Of a stretch of 54,591 bases of DNA, positions 24,321 to 37,200 are shown piece by piece. The stretch covers positions 135,005 through 189,595 of the forward strand of contig CABFPE010000749.1 in assembly GCA_900660155.1 (NCBI GenBank). Reading direction: 5' to 3'. Each line of letters starts with the position of its first letter. Position 1 is the stretch's first letter. A model generated the notes under the pieces. It was not told the origin of the DNA, made no database searches, and saw nothing but the letters and a program-made list of their open reading frames with translations. Source of the stretch: Hofstenia miamia (taxonomy: Eukaryota > Xenacoelomorpha > Acoela > Hofsteniidae). The position numbers were made by a program, and so were the translations under genes.

Positions 24321-25199
24321 TATGATCCATTTGCAATATATAACGGAAAAAGTAAAATGGAGAGTTACAAACAAATATGGTGTTATTGTTAGATACTTAT
24401 ATACTTAGAGCTCTTATTTACAGAATTTATACCACTGAATTGACATTCAATCTCTAACGACATTATTACGTTATGCACTTGTACTTATTTAAAAGAGACG
24501 ACGTGACCTACGTTAATGAATTTATATGTGATCTATTATTTGTAAATTACAGTGCATTCATATTTTAGTAAATACAATTATGATAATTGTCACATGTTTT
24601 CGCAGCTTGAGATTTGAGAATCTCCCAGACTAAATTTGCTGAAAAGTATGACAAGAGACACATCTCAAAGTGACCAGTCCAGTCCAGTGATCAGTACCGA
24701 CCGGCTTTTATAGCTGATCAGAAATAACATCGCTTACCTTTACGCCCTGATATCTATGCTGCAAGTAACTAGTTATCAAATTTCTGATATTACAGGAAAT
24801 TTTTATTAGTATGTAATGATTAAAAATAAAAAATTTGACGAATATCTAAACAAGCAAAGCTACGAATTTATTTACATCCAGTGATAATCTATAATTTTCT
24901 GTTGCTTTGAAAGAGGCATTAGTATATGAAAAAATTTTTCGAAATCTAAATGGAGTATTTGACAATAAGTTATACTTTTTAGGTGTTCCATTATTTGATC
25001 GGGCAAAAATCCATCTAATACTTTGCGTGTTAAAGATGCGATTGAAATTGGCCGCTAATTTTTCGCAAGTGGAGGCGAAAGGATTTATGTCTGCAGTGGT
25101 TTTTTGTGCTCATGAAAGAATTTTGGTTTGTTGGATTTAAGTTTATAAGTTGATTTTTAAGTTTCAAAACTTGTTTTAAAACGAAAAGAAAATTTGGTT
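24321..25199. other. Unassigned sequence
   Basis: A frame of 77 codons on the plus strand (24907-25140) has no recognisable domain. The minus strand here may carry the decayed continuation of the LINE at 25200-26270. Confidence 0.3.
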
Positions 25200-26270
25200 T
25201 GAAAGATGTTGTCCGATTTACTTTCATACTAAACTATTGGACCATTGTATTTTCTAGATGAATAATGGTTTTGTTTAATTCGTTTGAAGTGTCATAGGTG
25301 CCTGTAAGGATTTTTCCATTTTGATTTTTGATAGCATTAATACAATTTGATTTAGATTTCTTACTATTACCGATCTCACGAATTAGTTTCTACTTTGACT
25401 TTAAATTTGGAAAACGAGTAAATGCATTTCTAATATATTCGTTGGAGATTTCTAGCTCTTTTTGTTCGCAACAAAATTTTTTATGAGATTTAGAATCAAT
25501 GCTTAACAAAATTAATTTATCCTAGGTTTACTATGTGCAGATATGTCTAAAATGCGTTTATAATTGGATTTAATTATAACTTGTCTTTCTGGGAAAATTT
25601 ATTGAAATACATCAACATTGTGGTTGAATCTGGATGTCAGTTTTCTGAAGAGAATACCGATTTAAAATTGCACATATCAATAGCGTTTTATCAACTTCTT
25701 GACATTATTTGAAGATAATTCAAATCAAGATAACTCAATAGATGTAATGTAGTGGTCAAATAAAGGGCATTCCGATTAATAAAAATTATAAGATGGATTA
25801 TTTGTTTCACAAGCACAATCTAACCAATTAGTATGATTCTCAATGATGGTGATTAAAGTCTAACTTAAGTTAAATGAATTTATGATCGTTTTACACTTTT
25901 CATTAGTTCTGAAATAATTTAAGTTCCAGTTCCTAAGTAGTATTAAGTCTTTATTTTAGAAAAAATAAATCCGCATCCAATTTCTCAATAAAAAGATTAG
26001 CGAATTTCTTGTTTTGACAGTAAGATACATTTAGCAAATGTTTTAAAATTGAGAATGCTTGAATTGATTAATAATTTCTAATACGAGACTTTCACAATTT
26101 GATGTTAGATTACCCCTAATGTCATTGCGTTGTTTTCTATAAAATGACTTTGGTATTAGGAATATAACACCACCGCCTTTTATTTTATCAAGTGGATTTC
26201 TGGATAATCTGTCTCCGAAACACTGTACAAGCTTCGTTTTTAAAACCACATGTTATTAAGATCGTAATTC
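25200..26270 (-). pseudogene. LINE APE-endonuclease and linker fragment
   Basis: On the minus strand the order is KGGGVIFLIPKS and CESLVLEI (APE-type endonuclease core, 26043-26249), then a PLFDHYITSIEL block near 25745, the usual last endonuclease motif around a conserved Asp-His, and then the linker INAIKNQNGKIL near 25300, which normally precedes the RT. Many stops and frameshifts interrupt it and no RT follows in this orientation. Confidence 0.7.
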
Positions 26271-26526
26271 TCAACCAAGTTTCTGAAATAGCTACAAAAG
26301 CATTATTTTTAAAACTGAAAGTTCATTGTTAAGTACGAAATCGTTTCACGCACGAATTTTCTTCTTCGCTTCTCAACTTATGAAATTACTAAGTCAATAA
26401 ATAAGCTTAAAAAAGAAACGCATCATTTATTTGACATGTTTCGGCATGCCACTGCCATTTTCAAAAAGTTTCCCACTATAAAATTTACAAATTATTCATC
26501 AAATCACATATTTTTATATATTTTTT

Positions 26527-27126
26527 TTACAATACCTTCGGTAAATTTAGTTTGTATTTGTATTCATCTTTTTTGTTTAAGCTTGGTTCCTTTAATTCTA
26601 TATAAATTGATTCAATGATGCTTAGTTGAAAATTATCAATTGCCTTGGATAAAATTTTATATGTAAATTTCATATTACAGTTCTTGAAATGATCAAAGAT
26701 GGTCGAATGAATTTTGTGTTCTTTAATTCTTAATTGTAAATTCCTTGACGTTTTTCCAAAGTATTGTGCGCCACAGTTGCAAGTTATTTCATATATTACT
26801 TTGGAAATGTTTTCGATCTTGGTTTCTGTTTTTAGTCCTATTATATGTCTTAGTTTATTGGTCTTTAGTATAAAGCCTATCTTTAAAAATGAAGGAGTGA
26901 TTCTTTTCAGATATTTCTGTAATTTAATTGATTGTATTCCTCGATATTCAATATTAAAGATGTAATTGTATAAATAATCACTTTGTTTGTTTTTAGTTTC
27001 TGGACTTTGTAGTAAGTCTTCTAGTTTTTCTTTTATAATTCTATCTTTGATCTTAATGATTGATTTATGAATTTCTTCGTAATTGTGATCAATCATGAAA
27101 TGTCGATGTATCAGACCTTTGATCAT
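26527..27126 (-). pseudogene. Penelope-like GIY-YIG endonuclease domain (C-terminal part)
   Basis: 199 codons without a stop. The GIY-YIG core is read as YEITCNCGAQYFGKTSRNLQ, where the Cys-x-Cys-Gly just before the motif is typical of Penelope elements, followed by RIKEHK and a Glu in SIIESIYIELKEPSLNKK that matches the conserved catalytic Glu and Asn region. In the family this domain nicks DNA to prime reverse transcription. The frame is joined upstream to the RT across one in-frame stop (TAA at about 27229), so this is the C-terminal portion of one polyprotein and not a gene of its own. Confidence 0.85.
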
Positions 27127-27532
27127 GGATTCTTTGTATGCAAAGGGTACGTTTGAATTGTAGTTAATTACTAAATTTGTATCAGTTGGTTTACTGTAGA
27201 ATGATGACGTAAATTTGTTCTTTATTCTTTAAATGTTAATATTGAGAAATGGTAGTCTTTTGTTGTTTTCTTCTTCGATGGTAAATTGAATTGCAGAATC
27301 TAAAGAATTCAAGGAAGGAAGTAAGTCTTTAATATTATATTCTGATATAGCTAGTATATCATCAACATATCGAGCATAGTAATGAAATTTATTCATTATT
27401 TTGGAAACATTCATTTTTTGTTCAAATTTTGACACATAAATATTTGCTAATGTTGGTCCAAGGCAATTTCCCATTGCAACACCATTAACTTGTAGATAAA
27501 ACTTTCCTTGAAATTCACAAAGGGTGTTTTTT
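27003..27532. repeat. 530-bp block duplicated at 27534-28063
   Basis: Identical blocks separated by the single N at 27533. A further N at 27731 replaces the base equivalent to 27200. Best explained as an assembly overlap. Confidence 0.9.
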
Positions 27533-28134
27533 NGACTTTGTAGTAAGTCTTCTAGTTTTTCTTTTATAATTCTATCTTTGATCTTAATGATTGATTTATG
27601 AATTTCTTCGTAATTGTGATCAATCATGAAATGTCGATGTATCAGACCTTTGATCATGGATTCTTTGTATGCAAAGGGTACGTTTGAATTGTAGTTAATT
27701 ACTAAATTTGTATCAGTTGGTTTACTGTAGNATGATGACGTAAATTTGTTCTTTATTCTTTAAATGTTAATATTGAGAAATGGTAGTCTTTTGTTGTTTT
27801 CTTCTTCGATGGTAAATTGAATTGCAGAATCTAAAGAATTCAAGGAAGGAAGTAAGTCTTTAATATTATATTCTGATATAGCTAGTATATCATCAACATA
27901 TCGAGCATAGTAATGAAATTTATTCATTATTTTGGAAACATTCATTTTTTGTTCAAATTTTGACACATAAATATTTGCTAATGTTGGTCCAAGGCAATTT
28001 CCCATTGCAACACCATTAACTTGTAGATAAAACTTTCCTTGAAATTCACAAAGGGTGTTTTTTGTGCAGAGTAATATCAAAGTTTTCAAGGTTTCATAGA
28101 CTAAGCTAAGAAGTTTGATGTTATATTCTTTCAA
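27229..28134 (-). pseudogene. Penelope-like reverse transcriptase (appears twice through duplication)
   Basis: The true frame is 27760-28134 continuing to the stop at 27760. The 27229-27657 frame is the same sequence again, fused through N at 27533. RT motif B is VAMGNCLGPTLANI and motif C is YVDD, both intact, and motif A (DVKSLYTKVP) is at about 28180-28200. The N-terminal fingers are absent, and the reading breaks at about 28215 where a plus-strand LINE takes over. Confidence 0.85.
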
Positions 28135-28229
28135 TAATGATATTGCATATTCAACAGCATCAACTAAAGGAACTTTGGTGTATAAGCTTTTAACATCAAG
28201 TGAATATACTCGATTTTTAAGTCTTTTAA

Positions 28230-29150
28230 ACCCAACAAATCAAGCGGTCCCTCATAAGCTCTTAAAATTACTGCAGACATCATTGCAAATTCCATTAAAT
28301 TTTATCTTTAATGAATGCATATAATTACATTACTTTCCGAATAATTTAAGACTTGTTCACATTACTCCTATTTTTAAGAAAAACGATCCATCAATTGCCA
28401 CAAACTATCGACCAATTTCAATTACTTCTCCAATAAGTAAAATATGCGAAAAATTATTACATAATCAACAAACTGAACATTTAAATAAGTATATTTATTA
28501 TCAAAACCTAATTTTGATTTCGCAAAAATTTCTCAACCACTAATGCACTAACAAATTTGTAGCTATAGCATGCTTAGATCTCTCAAAAGTCTTTGATTCG
28601 ATTAATCACAACACAATTGAAAAACTATCTTACTTAGGATTTTCTAGTAGTAGTAAGCAATTGATTGGAATCAAAGATTCCAGAAGGTTAAATTAAACAA
28701 TATTTTTTCGGAATGGTTACCGATTTAAAACGGGGTACCTCAAGGAACGCTTCTAGGTCCTCTTCATTTTAGTATTTATGTAAATGGCATGCATTCTATA
28801 ACTTATTGCAAGTTAATCCAATATGCCGATGACACCTGCCTTTTTAGCGATAATTCATCAATGCACCTAGCAGAGAAATCTTTAGAATTGAAATGTAAAG
28901 CGAAGTGAAGTGAAATATCATTGTAACAAATTGTCAAAATACTTTTGTATGCACAAGTTGAATATTAATGAAATTAAGACAGAATTGTGCATTTTACAGC
29001 CTAATAAAAGCAATTACGATGTTTCTGCAGTGACTTAATACGCAAATAATATTAATGTTCCAATTGTAGACACTTTCAAGTATCTAGGAGTAACTATTGA
29101 CTGAAAGTTAAAATTCAACTCTCATCAATTTAATATATTATTGTTGTTAA
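28230..29150 (+). pseudogene. LINE reverse-transcriptase fragment
   Basis: The plus-strand translation gives TNYRPISITSPISKICEKLL (RT entry motif), ACLDLSKVFDSINH (motif A), GVPQGTLLGPLHFSIYVN (motif B), IQYADDTCLFS (motif C) and FKYLGVTID. The order is that of an APE-type LINE (Jockey/I/CR1-like). Several stops and frame changes interrupt it. It lies in opposite orientation between two Penelope-like fragments. Confidence 0.85.
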
Positions 29151-29254
29151 TGATTTTTAATAATTTTAATAAAAACAGACTAAATGAGATATATTTGACC
29201 ATCATCAATTTACAAAATTTTCCCTCTAAATATGCATTATTTAATTAAGGGATA

Positions 29255-29830
29255 TTATTATGCAATGAAACGTTGACCACATGTGCAATTGATTTCATAA
29301 GTAACATTGGACTTATCGTATATTTTTGTCATTGATTTTAATTCTAAGCGCTGTATAAACAAATCTTACATTTTCATTTATATAATATATTCTTCGTATT
29401 TGATTAATCATATCTGTTGTGTGCTTACCTTTATTCAATTTTAAGAGTGTGCTCAAAATTATTTGAATATTTTCATGTATCGTTCAACATTTCATCTATT
29501 GTTTCTTTAATAAATTTGTTATTAAAATTATTTGGATAATCGTTCTTCTTCAGATTTGATTTTAACTTGATTATTTCTTGGTTTATGATGTCATAATAAC
29601 TTGAGACATCAAAAATTCGATGTATTGCTATTTCATATGCTAATGAACTCTCGTCGTAGGTTGTAATTTTTTTTAATGAATTTGAAGAAATAAAAAATAT
29701 TGTAAATAATTAACTAATAGATTTAGAAATATAATCTTTTTTTAACAGATCTGTCGGATAGCTTAATTCCGGTTGCCTCTCAATACGATTAGCCAAAATG
29801 GAGTATTTATAGAGGAAGAAACTGGATTGA
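29255..29830 (-). pseudogene. Second Penelope-like element fragment
   Basis: On the minus strand there is IERQPELSYPTDLLKKDYIS (about 29740-29800), then YYDIINQEIIKLKSNLKKND (about 29540-29620) and, near 29290, VTYEINCTCGQRFIA, which is the start of a GIY-YIG domain in the same style as 26527-27126. Several stops separate these blocks. A different, older copy than the one at 26400-28215. Confidence 0.6.
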
Positions 29831-30782
29831 CAAATTTTTGTTTAGCGTTGAGAAAATGGTATTGGCGCCTTTCAGAAATAGCAAAATAGTATTTCGTTGA
29901 GCATATTTTTAAATTCAATTAGATATATTAAGATATTTACGAAAAATAAGGAAAGTTATATTTAGTAGGTTTCAGATCTCGACTTCACATGTATGGATTC
30001 AAATCATTAAGCTTGTCAATAGATCTTAGGTATATTATTACGGTATCACGAAAAAATTTCGACTTACATTTTTGATAAGGGACACTTGTATTCACACTTT
30101 ATATGGGCATTGTAAGATTTCAGATTTTTAATATTAGAAATAATTCTTGGTTTTTTATGAAGGGAGAAGCTATGCGCCGTTTGCATATCTGGAAATTTAG
30201 TGCATGCTATATTTTTTAGAGATAAACATTTTGCATGGGTTTAATTTATTTTTAATGACAAAGCCGAATAAATTTGAAATACTAAAATTTTATTTTCTGG
30301 ACAATGTTCACTGAAATGTAATTCAAATATTCTTAAAAATTTTCTAGCGTCCTTTGTTAACTATGTAACAAATTTACTTTCATGAAATATAAAACTAAAT
30401 TGCGCGTAAACCACTGCATGGTATGTGGGTGTATGGAGATCTCTCCCTCCAATCAATGGATAGAAATCATACTTGTAACAATTAGACCAAATAATTATAC
30501 CAAAGAGGATTACGTCGATGAACATTTTTACCAATAACATAGATTTAGTGAAATAAAATATAAAATCAAGTAAGTTTAGAGAATAATTTTGTAAGAAAAT
30601 TGACGATGGCTTCGTAAGTCGAAACATATTTTTGAATGTTTTTATTAACATGTTAGCCCCCTCAAATAAAAATGACAAAGTAAAGATACCTGAATTGTAA
30701 AACGAATTCGCAATTTCGGGTCAAGCGCTGTTTGTATTAATTGACGCCCGGTGAACTTCTCGTGTTAAAGTTGACTTCTTCA
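29831..30782. other. AT-rich sequence, no supported gene
   Basis: The minus-strand frame at 30361-30678 (105 codons) is hydrophobic and AT-driven, without a recognisable domain. Confidence 0.35.
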
Positions 30783-31001
30783 ATTAAACTCTGTCCCAGT
30801 TAATAAGCAAAGTTTTATATCAGTAATTGGGGTTTCATTATAGCGTAAATACCATAGTTTTGGCTCGAATTAGATAGTTTAGGATCTTGCGGATATTATA
30901 AGAAAAATGAAAATCAAAACTTGAAATTATACTCGTGTTTATATCATACTACCTCATTTTCCAAAAAACCGGTTTACTTATTAACTGGGACAGAGTTTAA
31001 T
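30783..31001. mobile_element. MITE of about 220 bp, copy B
   Basis: Same family as 23679-23900, with the same inverted ends (ATTAAACTCTGTCCCAGTTA and TAACTGGGACAGAGTTTAAT). It lies 240 bp beyond the stop codon of the hnRNP L-like gene, so it may be part of that transcript's 3' UTR. Confidence 0.9.
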
Positions 31002-31240
31002 AAATGTAAAGAAGTCAAGGCTAAAAAGCTACAAAAATTTTCTCGGTATAAATCAAATATAACTGGGCTTCTTTAAAAGAAACAAAATGATAATTAAAGA
31101 CTCACACGACTAAAAAAATTGTCTAATTTAAAATTTTGTTAAGGTTTTACCTGTGAGAATGAAATATAACCGTAAGCGAACAAACAGAAAAAGTTTAATA
31201 CTTGAATTGTACTACAAATAACATTCAGTAAATAATACAT

Positions 31241-31296
31241 CTAATCACGTGATGAACCAGACTGACTAAAACACAACTTCATATATGAAGAAGTTT
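31241..31296 (-). CDS. sm: hnRNP L-like terminal coding exon
   Basis: Acceptor TATTTTAG in phase 1. Encodes ETSSYMKLCFSQSGSSRD and then TAG. The MKLCFS block is the invariant last strand of RRM4 in hnRNP L/smooth. The intron before it is 1.7 kb and holds a Tc1 relic. Confidence 0.9.
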
Positions 31297-34200
31297 CTAA
31301 AATATATTCTATTAGATGCATACATATAAACATTAAATATTTTTAAAAAGCAGTCGCTCATCTCAGTCGCAGTCTTAGAAAATTTCAAATGGGGGCGGTT
31401 CAAATTGTTTGTACTAAAAGTGTTATAAAACGATTCTATATTTACAAGTTATACAAATTTCAATGATTTAAGGTTTATATTTATACACATGAAAGCAGAC
31501 TTTGTAAAACGTCCATAATCGATGGGAGAAGATTTTTTTTGAACAAATGGTTTCTATCGTATGAAAAAGACTGAAAAGCTATTTTATATTCGCAATATTC
31601 ACATAAAAAGTCCACAATTTCAGGTAATGTTTGCCCCCCTCCCCCCAATCAAGCATGTATTTGAAAATGAAATTGTGAAGACAAAATTTATTCACTGATA
31701 GTAAAGCGAGGAACATAGGAGTGAGTATCTAACATGTTATATTTGAGTTGTTGACAGCTTTCATTGGGTGCCTTGCCAAACTGGCCTAAGTTGCAATATT
31801 TATATTAACTAAAAATAATAACTAAATTTATGTGAAAAAAAACACCTTACAGTGCAACACAAAATCTTAAGTACAAGACGTTTCTTATCAAAATTGTTCA
31901 CATTTTCACTTACAGCATTTTCTCTACTAACTCTATAAGGTCTTTAAAGGTTCCTGATTCACTCGAAAGTAATTGATACACGTTAAACTAATTATCATTT
32001 ACAGCACGCAAGACTGATCAACAAAAGGCAAAATTTAACGTTCATTGAGCTGTTAAAGATTATATCGTAAAATTGGGTGTCTACAAAGGCGGTGGGCAAA
32101 CACTTAAATTCTATGCTGAGAATTTGAAATAGAAAGATGGTAGGAAGAATCTGCTAACTGAATAACTAACACTCCGAACACTGGATGGAGCATCTAAACA
32201 TATTCACTCCATTCGGGTATCCGTAGACTTATTGCAATAATGAAACCACTATAGAAACCTTTTCAAAGATTGAAGTTTTCATAGGATACAGCGTAGGTCT
32301 TTGAAACTACATATTTTCGTGAAAAAAGTTTTATAGAGTGAGATAAGCAGTATTCAGCTAGTGAGAAATGATGGTAAAGTATGAGTGTTCTGTGCAGAAT
32401 TCAAAACGATTCATGCGCCAATACACGAGACGATCATTTAAACATGGACCCAATGTAAATTTATTTGGGTATTTTTAATACAGAGGGGTTGGAATTGGAA
32501 GTCTCCATTTTCTGGAAAAAATGAAAAGATGAATGCGCCCTGCTACGCAAAAATTCTAGAATAAGTGCCTACTTTTACAAAGAATTTTTTTGAAGTGTTA
32601 GTAGTTAGTATATTTCAAGACGACGGCACTCCCTGTCATAGATCAGTCTAGGTTTAAGAAAAGAATTCCACATTCGAAGCCTCGAATGGATTGTTCAAGT
32701 CCAAATTGCAACTCCATATAAGACCTCTGGGGCATAACTAAGTGAAGGGTTCAGAAACAGCGCTCAAACAATAATCACGAACATTGAGAAATAATTGAAA
32801 AAACATGGTATCCTGAAATAGACGCTACAATTGTTCAGAAATTAGCAACTTCTCCAGGTCGAGTATCCAAGAGTGTAGCCAGTCAGCATGGCTCCTCGCA
32901 CAAAGTATAAAAGTTTTCAAACTTTCATGTGGTGGGCATTTTTGTAAAAGTATTGTGTTAAATTTTTGTATGTACTTAATATTTTGTGTCTAACTGTAGT
33001 ACAAGTAATTGTTTGTAGAACTTAAATTCGGCTTACCTTCAGCGACAACGGGTGTATTATTAACTAACAAAATACAATCGGTTGCATCATTAACTGAATC
33101 AAACTGCATCATTCCCGTCACCTTGCTTTTATCATCTAAATTACAAAGAAACAAATGGGCTAGAGTTAGGAATAGAATTGAATTCTAAAGAAATGAGGTC
33201 AAAATATACACCTCAAGATTGATCGACAAGCAATTACTCCCTACTGGTCGGCATGATATGATGTGTAACCAATTCGACACGGGACAAAGTATCAGAGTTA
33301 AATATTTCAAGCCAATGTAAACCAAACCAATATACGTGGATCGTACAATATAAAACAAAACGCTGGTGTAAAGAGGGGAATAAATATGTGAAAATAATTT
33401 GAGAGCGTAAGATTTTTAAAGAAATTATCGAGCTAAATTGAAAGGTTTTTTGGCAAGCTGAGCCAAAAGCTTAAAAGTTTCGGCACGTAAACATGCCTGC
33501 ATTAAATCTGCTACCAAGCTGCGCAAGTTATCAAGGAACTTCGCAATGTTAGCGAGAACTACGCCTTTTTGGCTGAGGTATATTAGAAGCTGGAAATTTC
33601 AAAAGTCGCCAGTACACTACTGAAAGACAAAGTATTGCAAAATCTGCATAAAAAGGGATAATTTTTTCACGAATGCGGTTAAAGATGACACGGATTTCAC
33701 AATTTGATTGTACATTTCGGGTGTTATTAATAATAAATGTTACTAATAACTACACCTGATGAGAAATTTGAAAGTAAATATTTACAAAATGAATATATAC
33801 ATCAAAGGGAATACATTTTGTAATTTCCTATGCAAACGAATACTAGATAGAATTTTCTCAAAAATATTTGGTTAACAACATTTTTTAAACGATGATGATA
33901 TCAAAATGTAAATAAATGAATGAAATTTAATTGACTGTCGTTTGATCATTTCATTTGGTTATGAAAATATCAAACACTTTATAATTAATGTTGAGAAATA
34001 CTTCTATGCAACAGGGAAAATTACAACTTTCCAAAAAACTTAAGGATAAATTGAGTAATACTATTATTAAGTACCTAAGGAAAGACTACAACCACGAAGG
34101 AAAATTTCATTTAAATCTTCGAAATAATGTATTATATATGGAAAGCACACTTTAATATGAACTACACTTGTATAAAGAATAAGCTAAGAAATTACCTCTT

Positions 34201-37200
34201 GAAGGCAAAAAAGACATTTTGACGGGTTGAGGAGCTTTGAATTTATTAATAATCTAAATTTTTACTGTTAACAATTTCATTAAAAATGATGATATAAAAT
34301 TCATGTAAAAATTGCTAGTGAACATAAAACAAACTTTTTAAAATTTTTACATGAATAAATGAGATGTAAACCTATTAGAGAGCTGGGACATTCAATTGCC
34401 AGAATAATTAATAGACTAGTCGGTAATTTTAAAATTCTAAAATAATTTTACAGTCAATAGCGAAGTAAAATGATGCATATATAATCATATGTATGATTTA
34501 TACCACACGTCGAGAAACAAAGCTTAAGGACACATTGATAGACATAGTATTGTTTTTGATAACAACATGGTCAAGTAAACAAAACAATATATTCTAAAAG
34601 TAATAACCACTACAAAATTTGAAAATACCGAGTGCCATTTTACCCCTCAGAATGTAGGATCAATTTTAAATATTACATTTACGGTATCTCTTAATACCGT
34701 ATTGGCTCGGATTATTGTAAAACACGAATTTGCAGAGTAATTTGCAATCACAGACATAAATCGAAAAATGCCATGCAAAACCAAAATTTCAAAAACCGAA
34801 AAACTTTGCAATTAATAGCTTTTTACATTAATCACTTATTTATTATTATTAACCAATTATTGGACATTTTCCCAGTAATAAAAAATACCCCTCGAATTTC
34901 TGGTTCAGTAGTTCCGGGTGGGCAATTATAAAAATGAAGAGTGTCCTTGGGAACTTGAATCCGGTTCCTAGAAGCAGCCTTTGGTGTAGTGAAACGATTG
35001 AATCGACTGGTAGCATAGTTCTCAAAGGACGGCTTTCCGTTTGGCAATAGCTTCACATTTTTGACATCATTCACAGAATTTTGTTTCGAATAGCTAAGTT
35101 ATCATGAATGAGTTACTGATGGAAACATTTTTTTTTACCTAAGTTCTAGTTTTCTACCAAAGCATTTCACATGCAACAAGGCCTGCATCGCGCGTTCTAA
35201 AGCATGCTTCCCGGCCATTTCCACCATAGCACAACCTTCCTTAGAAATGAGAAATTTAACCTAAATGAACGCAAAATGTATTAAAGACAAAAATTAAGAG
35301 GAAACCAACCTTATTAACGTTTCCAAATAAGCACAGTAAATTAAACAACTTGTCGCAATCGAAGAGATTGGCATTCATTCCATACACCATCATAGTTGCT
35401 GGTTCATCATCGGATTCGTAACCACGTGAGCTGTAACCCGAATCACGAGGCATTGGATAAGCAGTGTCGTAATTATATCCCCTAAATATAATCTTACACA
35501 CACCTGAAAATATATTATTTATGAGAGGTTCAATAGAGTTCAACAACAGCGAACCCAGAAATAAACAAAGATTACTAGGTAAATAATTGGGTCAAGGTGA
35601 AAAAGATACCACCTATTAGATGGAGAGTAAAATTAGATTAAAGTTGTTTATTTAAAATGTAGTTTACATTGGAGGTGGGGGATGATGAGGGGCGTCGTAC
35701 CGCGGATAATCATAATATGGGTCTAAAGAATACTTAGCAACTATTCTTAAATAAGTAGGTTACCATAACGAGGCGGTGGACGGTAATCTGGCGGAGGTTC
35801 GAGTAGACCAGCCTTTGGAGCACTTCGTTCTAAAATGCATTTAGGTTATTCATTGAATTTATCTTTAAAAAAACTCTTCTTATGCAACAGTGGTAAAAAC
35901 TTATTAAAATACATCACTTGAGTAATTTAGTAGCGTACTACACCAAACCATCTAAAAGAAACTATATAAACTACTTAAAGCAGTTTATCAATTAGTCTTC
36001 ACTAGAGCAAGCAATATAAAAAGAAAAAATCACATTAAGCATGCATATTGTTATATAAATCGCCATCCTATGAGATTACTACGCATGTGGTAATCAAATT
36101 TTCATTTTTAAAATTTAAAAAAATTGCGAATTCCAATCATTGTGATGCAAAACAGATGTAGTAGTAATCGCAATAAAAATGCCGATTTACGTAAAATAGT
36201 ATTAAAATATAAAGTTTAAATAAGTTTTCGGTTGTTGTTGATGTACGTAGATGCATGAGCAACATCGTGTTTGTAACTAGTAGCAATGCGTTAGTGTTTA
36301 TTTCGAGAGGTAAGTTTCAGCGAAAAGCTTTAATTGTCAATCCATCAATCGAGAAAGCAGGAGTGTTCGTATGCATGGATATAGATGAATATATATCTCT
36401 TCATGTTCTTTTTGCTTTTTGCAAGTGTGTAGTAGTGTGGTGTCCTCGATGCTCAATGCTTAATTAAAATCTTACAGGCTGAATCTATAAGCAGATGAAG
36501 CATTCTTCTCAAAGCCTTAGAAGAATTGCACTCTAAATTTCATGAAATGTAAGCATGTATTATGCAAATTGCAACAAGGGAAGGTAACATTGAACCTGGC
36601 ATATTAAGCGATGGATTTGTATAATCCCAAGTGTTCTCATCATTTTTCTTCACGTTAAGTTTCGGTGTCTAAAACGACGAATTAGTTTATTCGAATGTCA
36701 TATAAATTCTATAAGATATTACACGAGCAAACCATACCCTTGCATATTCGATATGAAGCGTGCAGCTTCCTGAATAGATATCAGCCCCATGCAGTTCTTT
36801 TTTAACAGCTGTTGCATCCTCTGGGGTCTTAAATTCAACAAGTACTTGAACCTGCCTTCTTTTAAACACAACAATGCGGACAACTTCAGCGATGCGGTTG
36901 CAAATTGAGTGAATGACATTTGTGTTAATTGGATAGGTGGGATTATGAACATTCAGCAAAAGAATGTGAGTAACTTTCTCTCCTAACTTTGAGGGCTCAT
37001 TTCTAAAATATATCTCTTCACCACGCTAAGAACCAACAAAACTAGTTGCCAGTAAAAAGAAATTCATCATCGTCAAAACTATATATTTTAAGTTCTAACA
37101 CGTTAAAAGAATGAGTAAAAATGGCCAATAAATGTTACAAACTTGCTTAATACGCTTAGTATGGATTAAAATACGTGCAAATGCCTTACTTCCTGTTGAT

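Larger units (their letters stand above)
26400..28215 (-). mobile_element. Penelope-like element, 5'-truncated, with assembly duplication
   Basis: Reading the minus strand, the RT begins at YSLDVKSLYTKVPL (about 28200), continues through VNGVAMGNCLGPTLANIYVS and YARYVDDILA, passes an in-frame TAA after FLNINI and resumes with FYSKPTDTNLV, to end in a GIY-YIG endonuclease domain. RT followed by GIY-YIG is unique to Penelope-like elements. Downstream is the imperfect palindrome GGCAGTGGCATGCC common in this class. The block 27003-27532 is repeated at 27534-28063, so the true element is about 530 bp shorter than it appears here. Confidence 0.88.

Noticed and set aside
27229..27657. Apparent fusion protein with linker sequence joined to Penelope RT
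   Set aside because: Created by the N at 27533 between duplicated blocks.
33749..33775. CTGATGAG…GAAA, hammerhead ribozyme-like core
   Set aside because: No stem II can form between the two boxes and no stem I/III partner was found.
36255..36467. Plus-strand 70-codon frame inside an hnRNP L intron
   Set aside because: No domain, not conserved in any way visible, and lies in intron sequence of the opposite strand.
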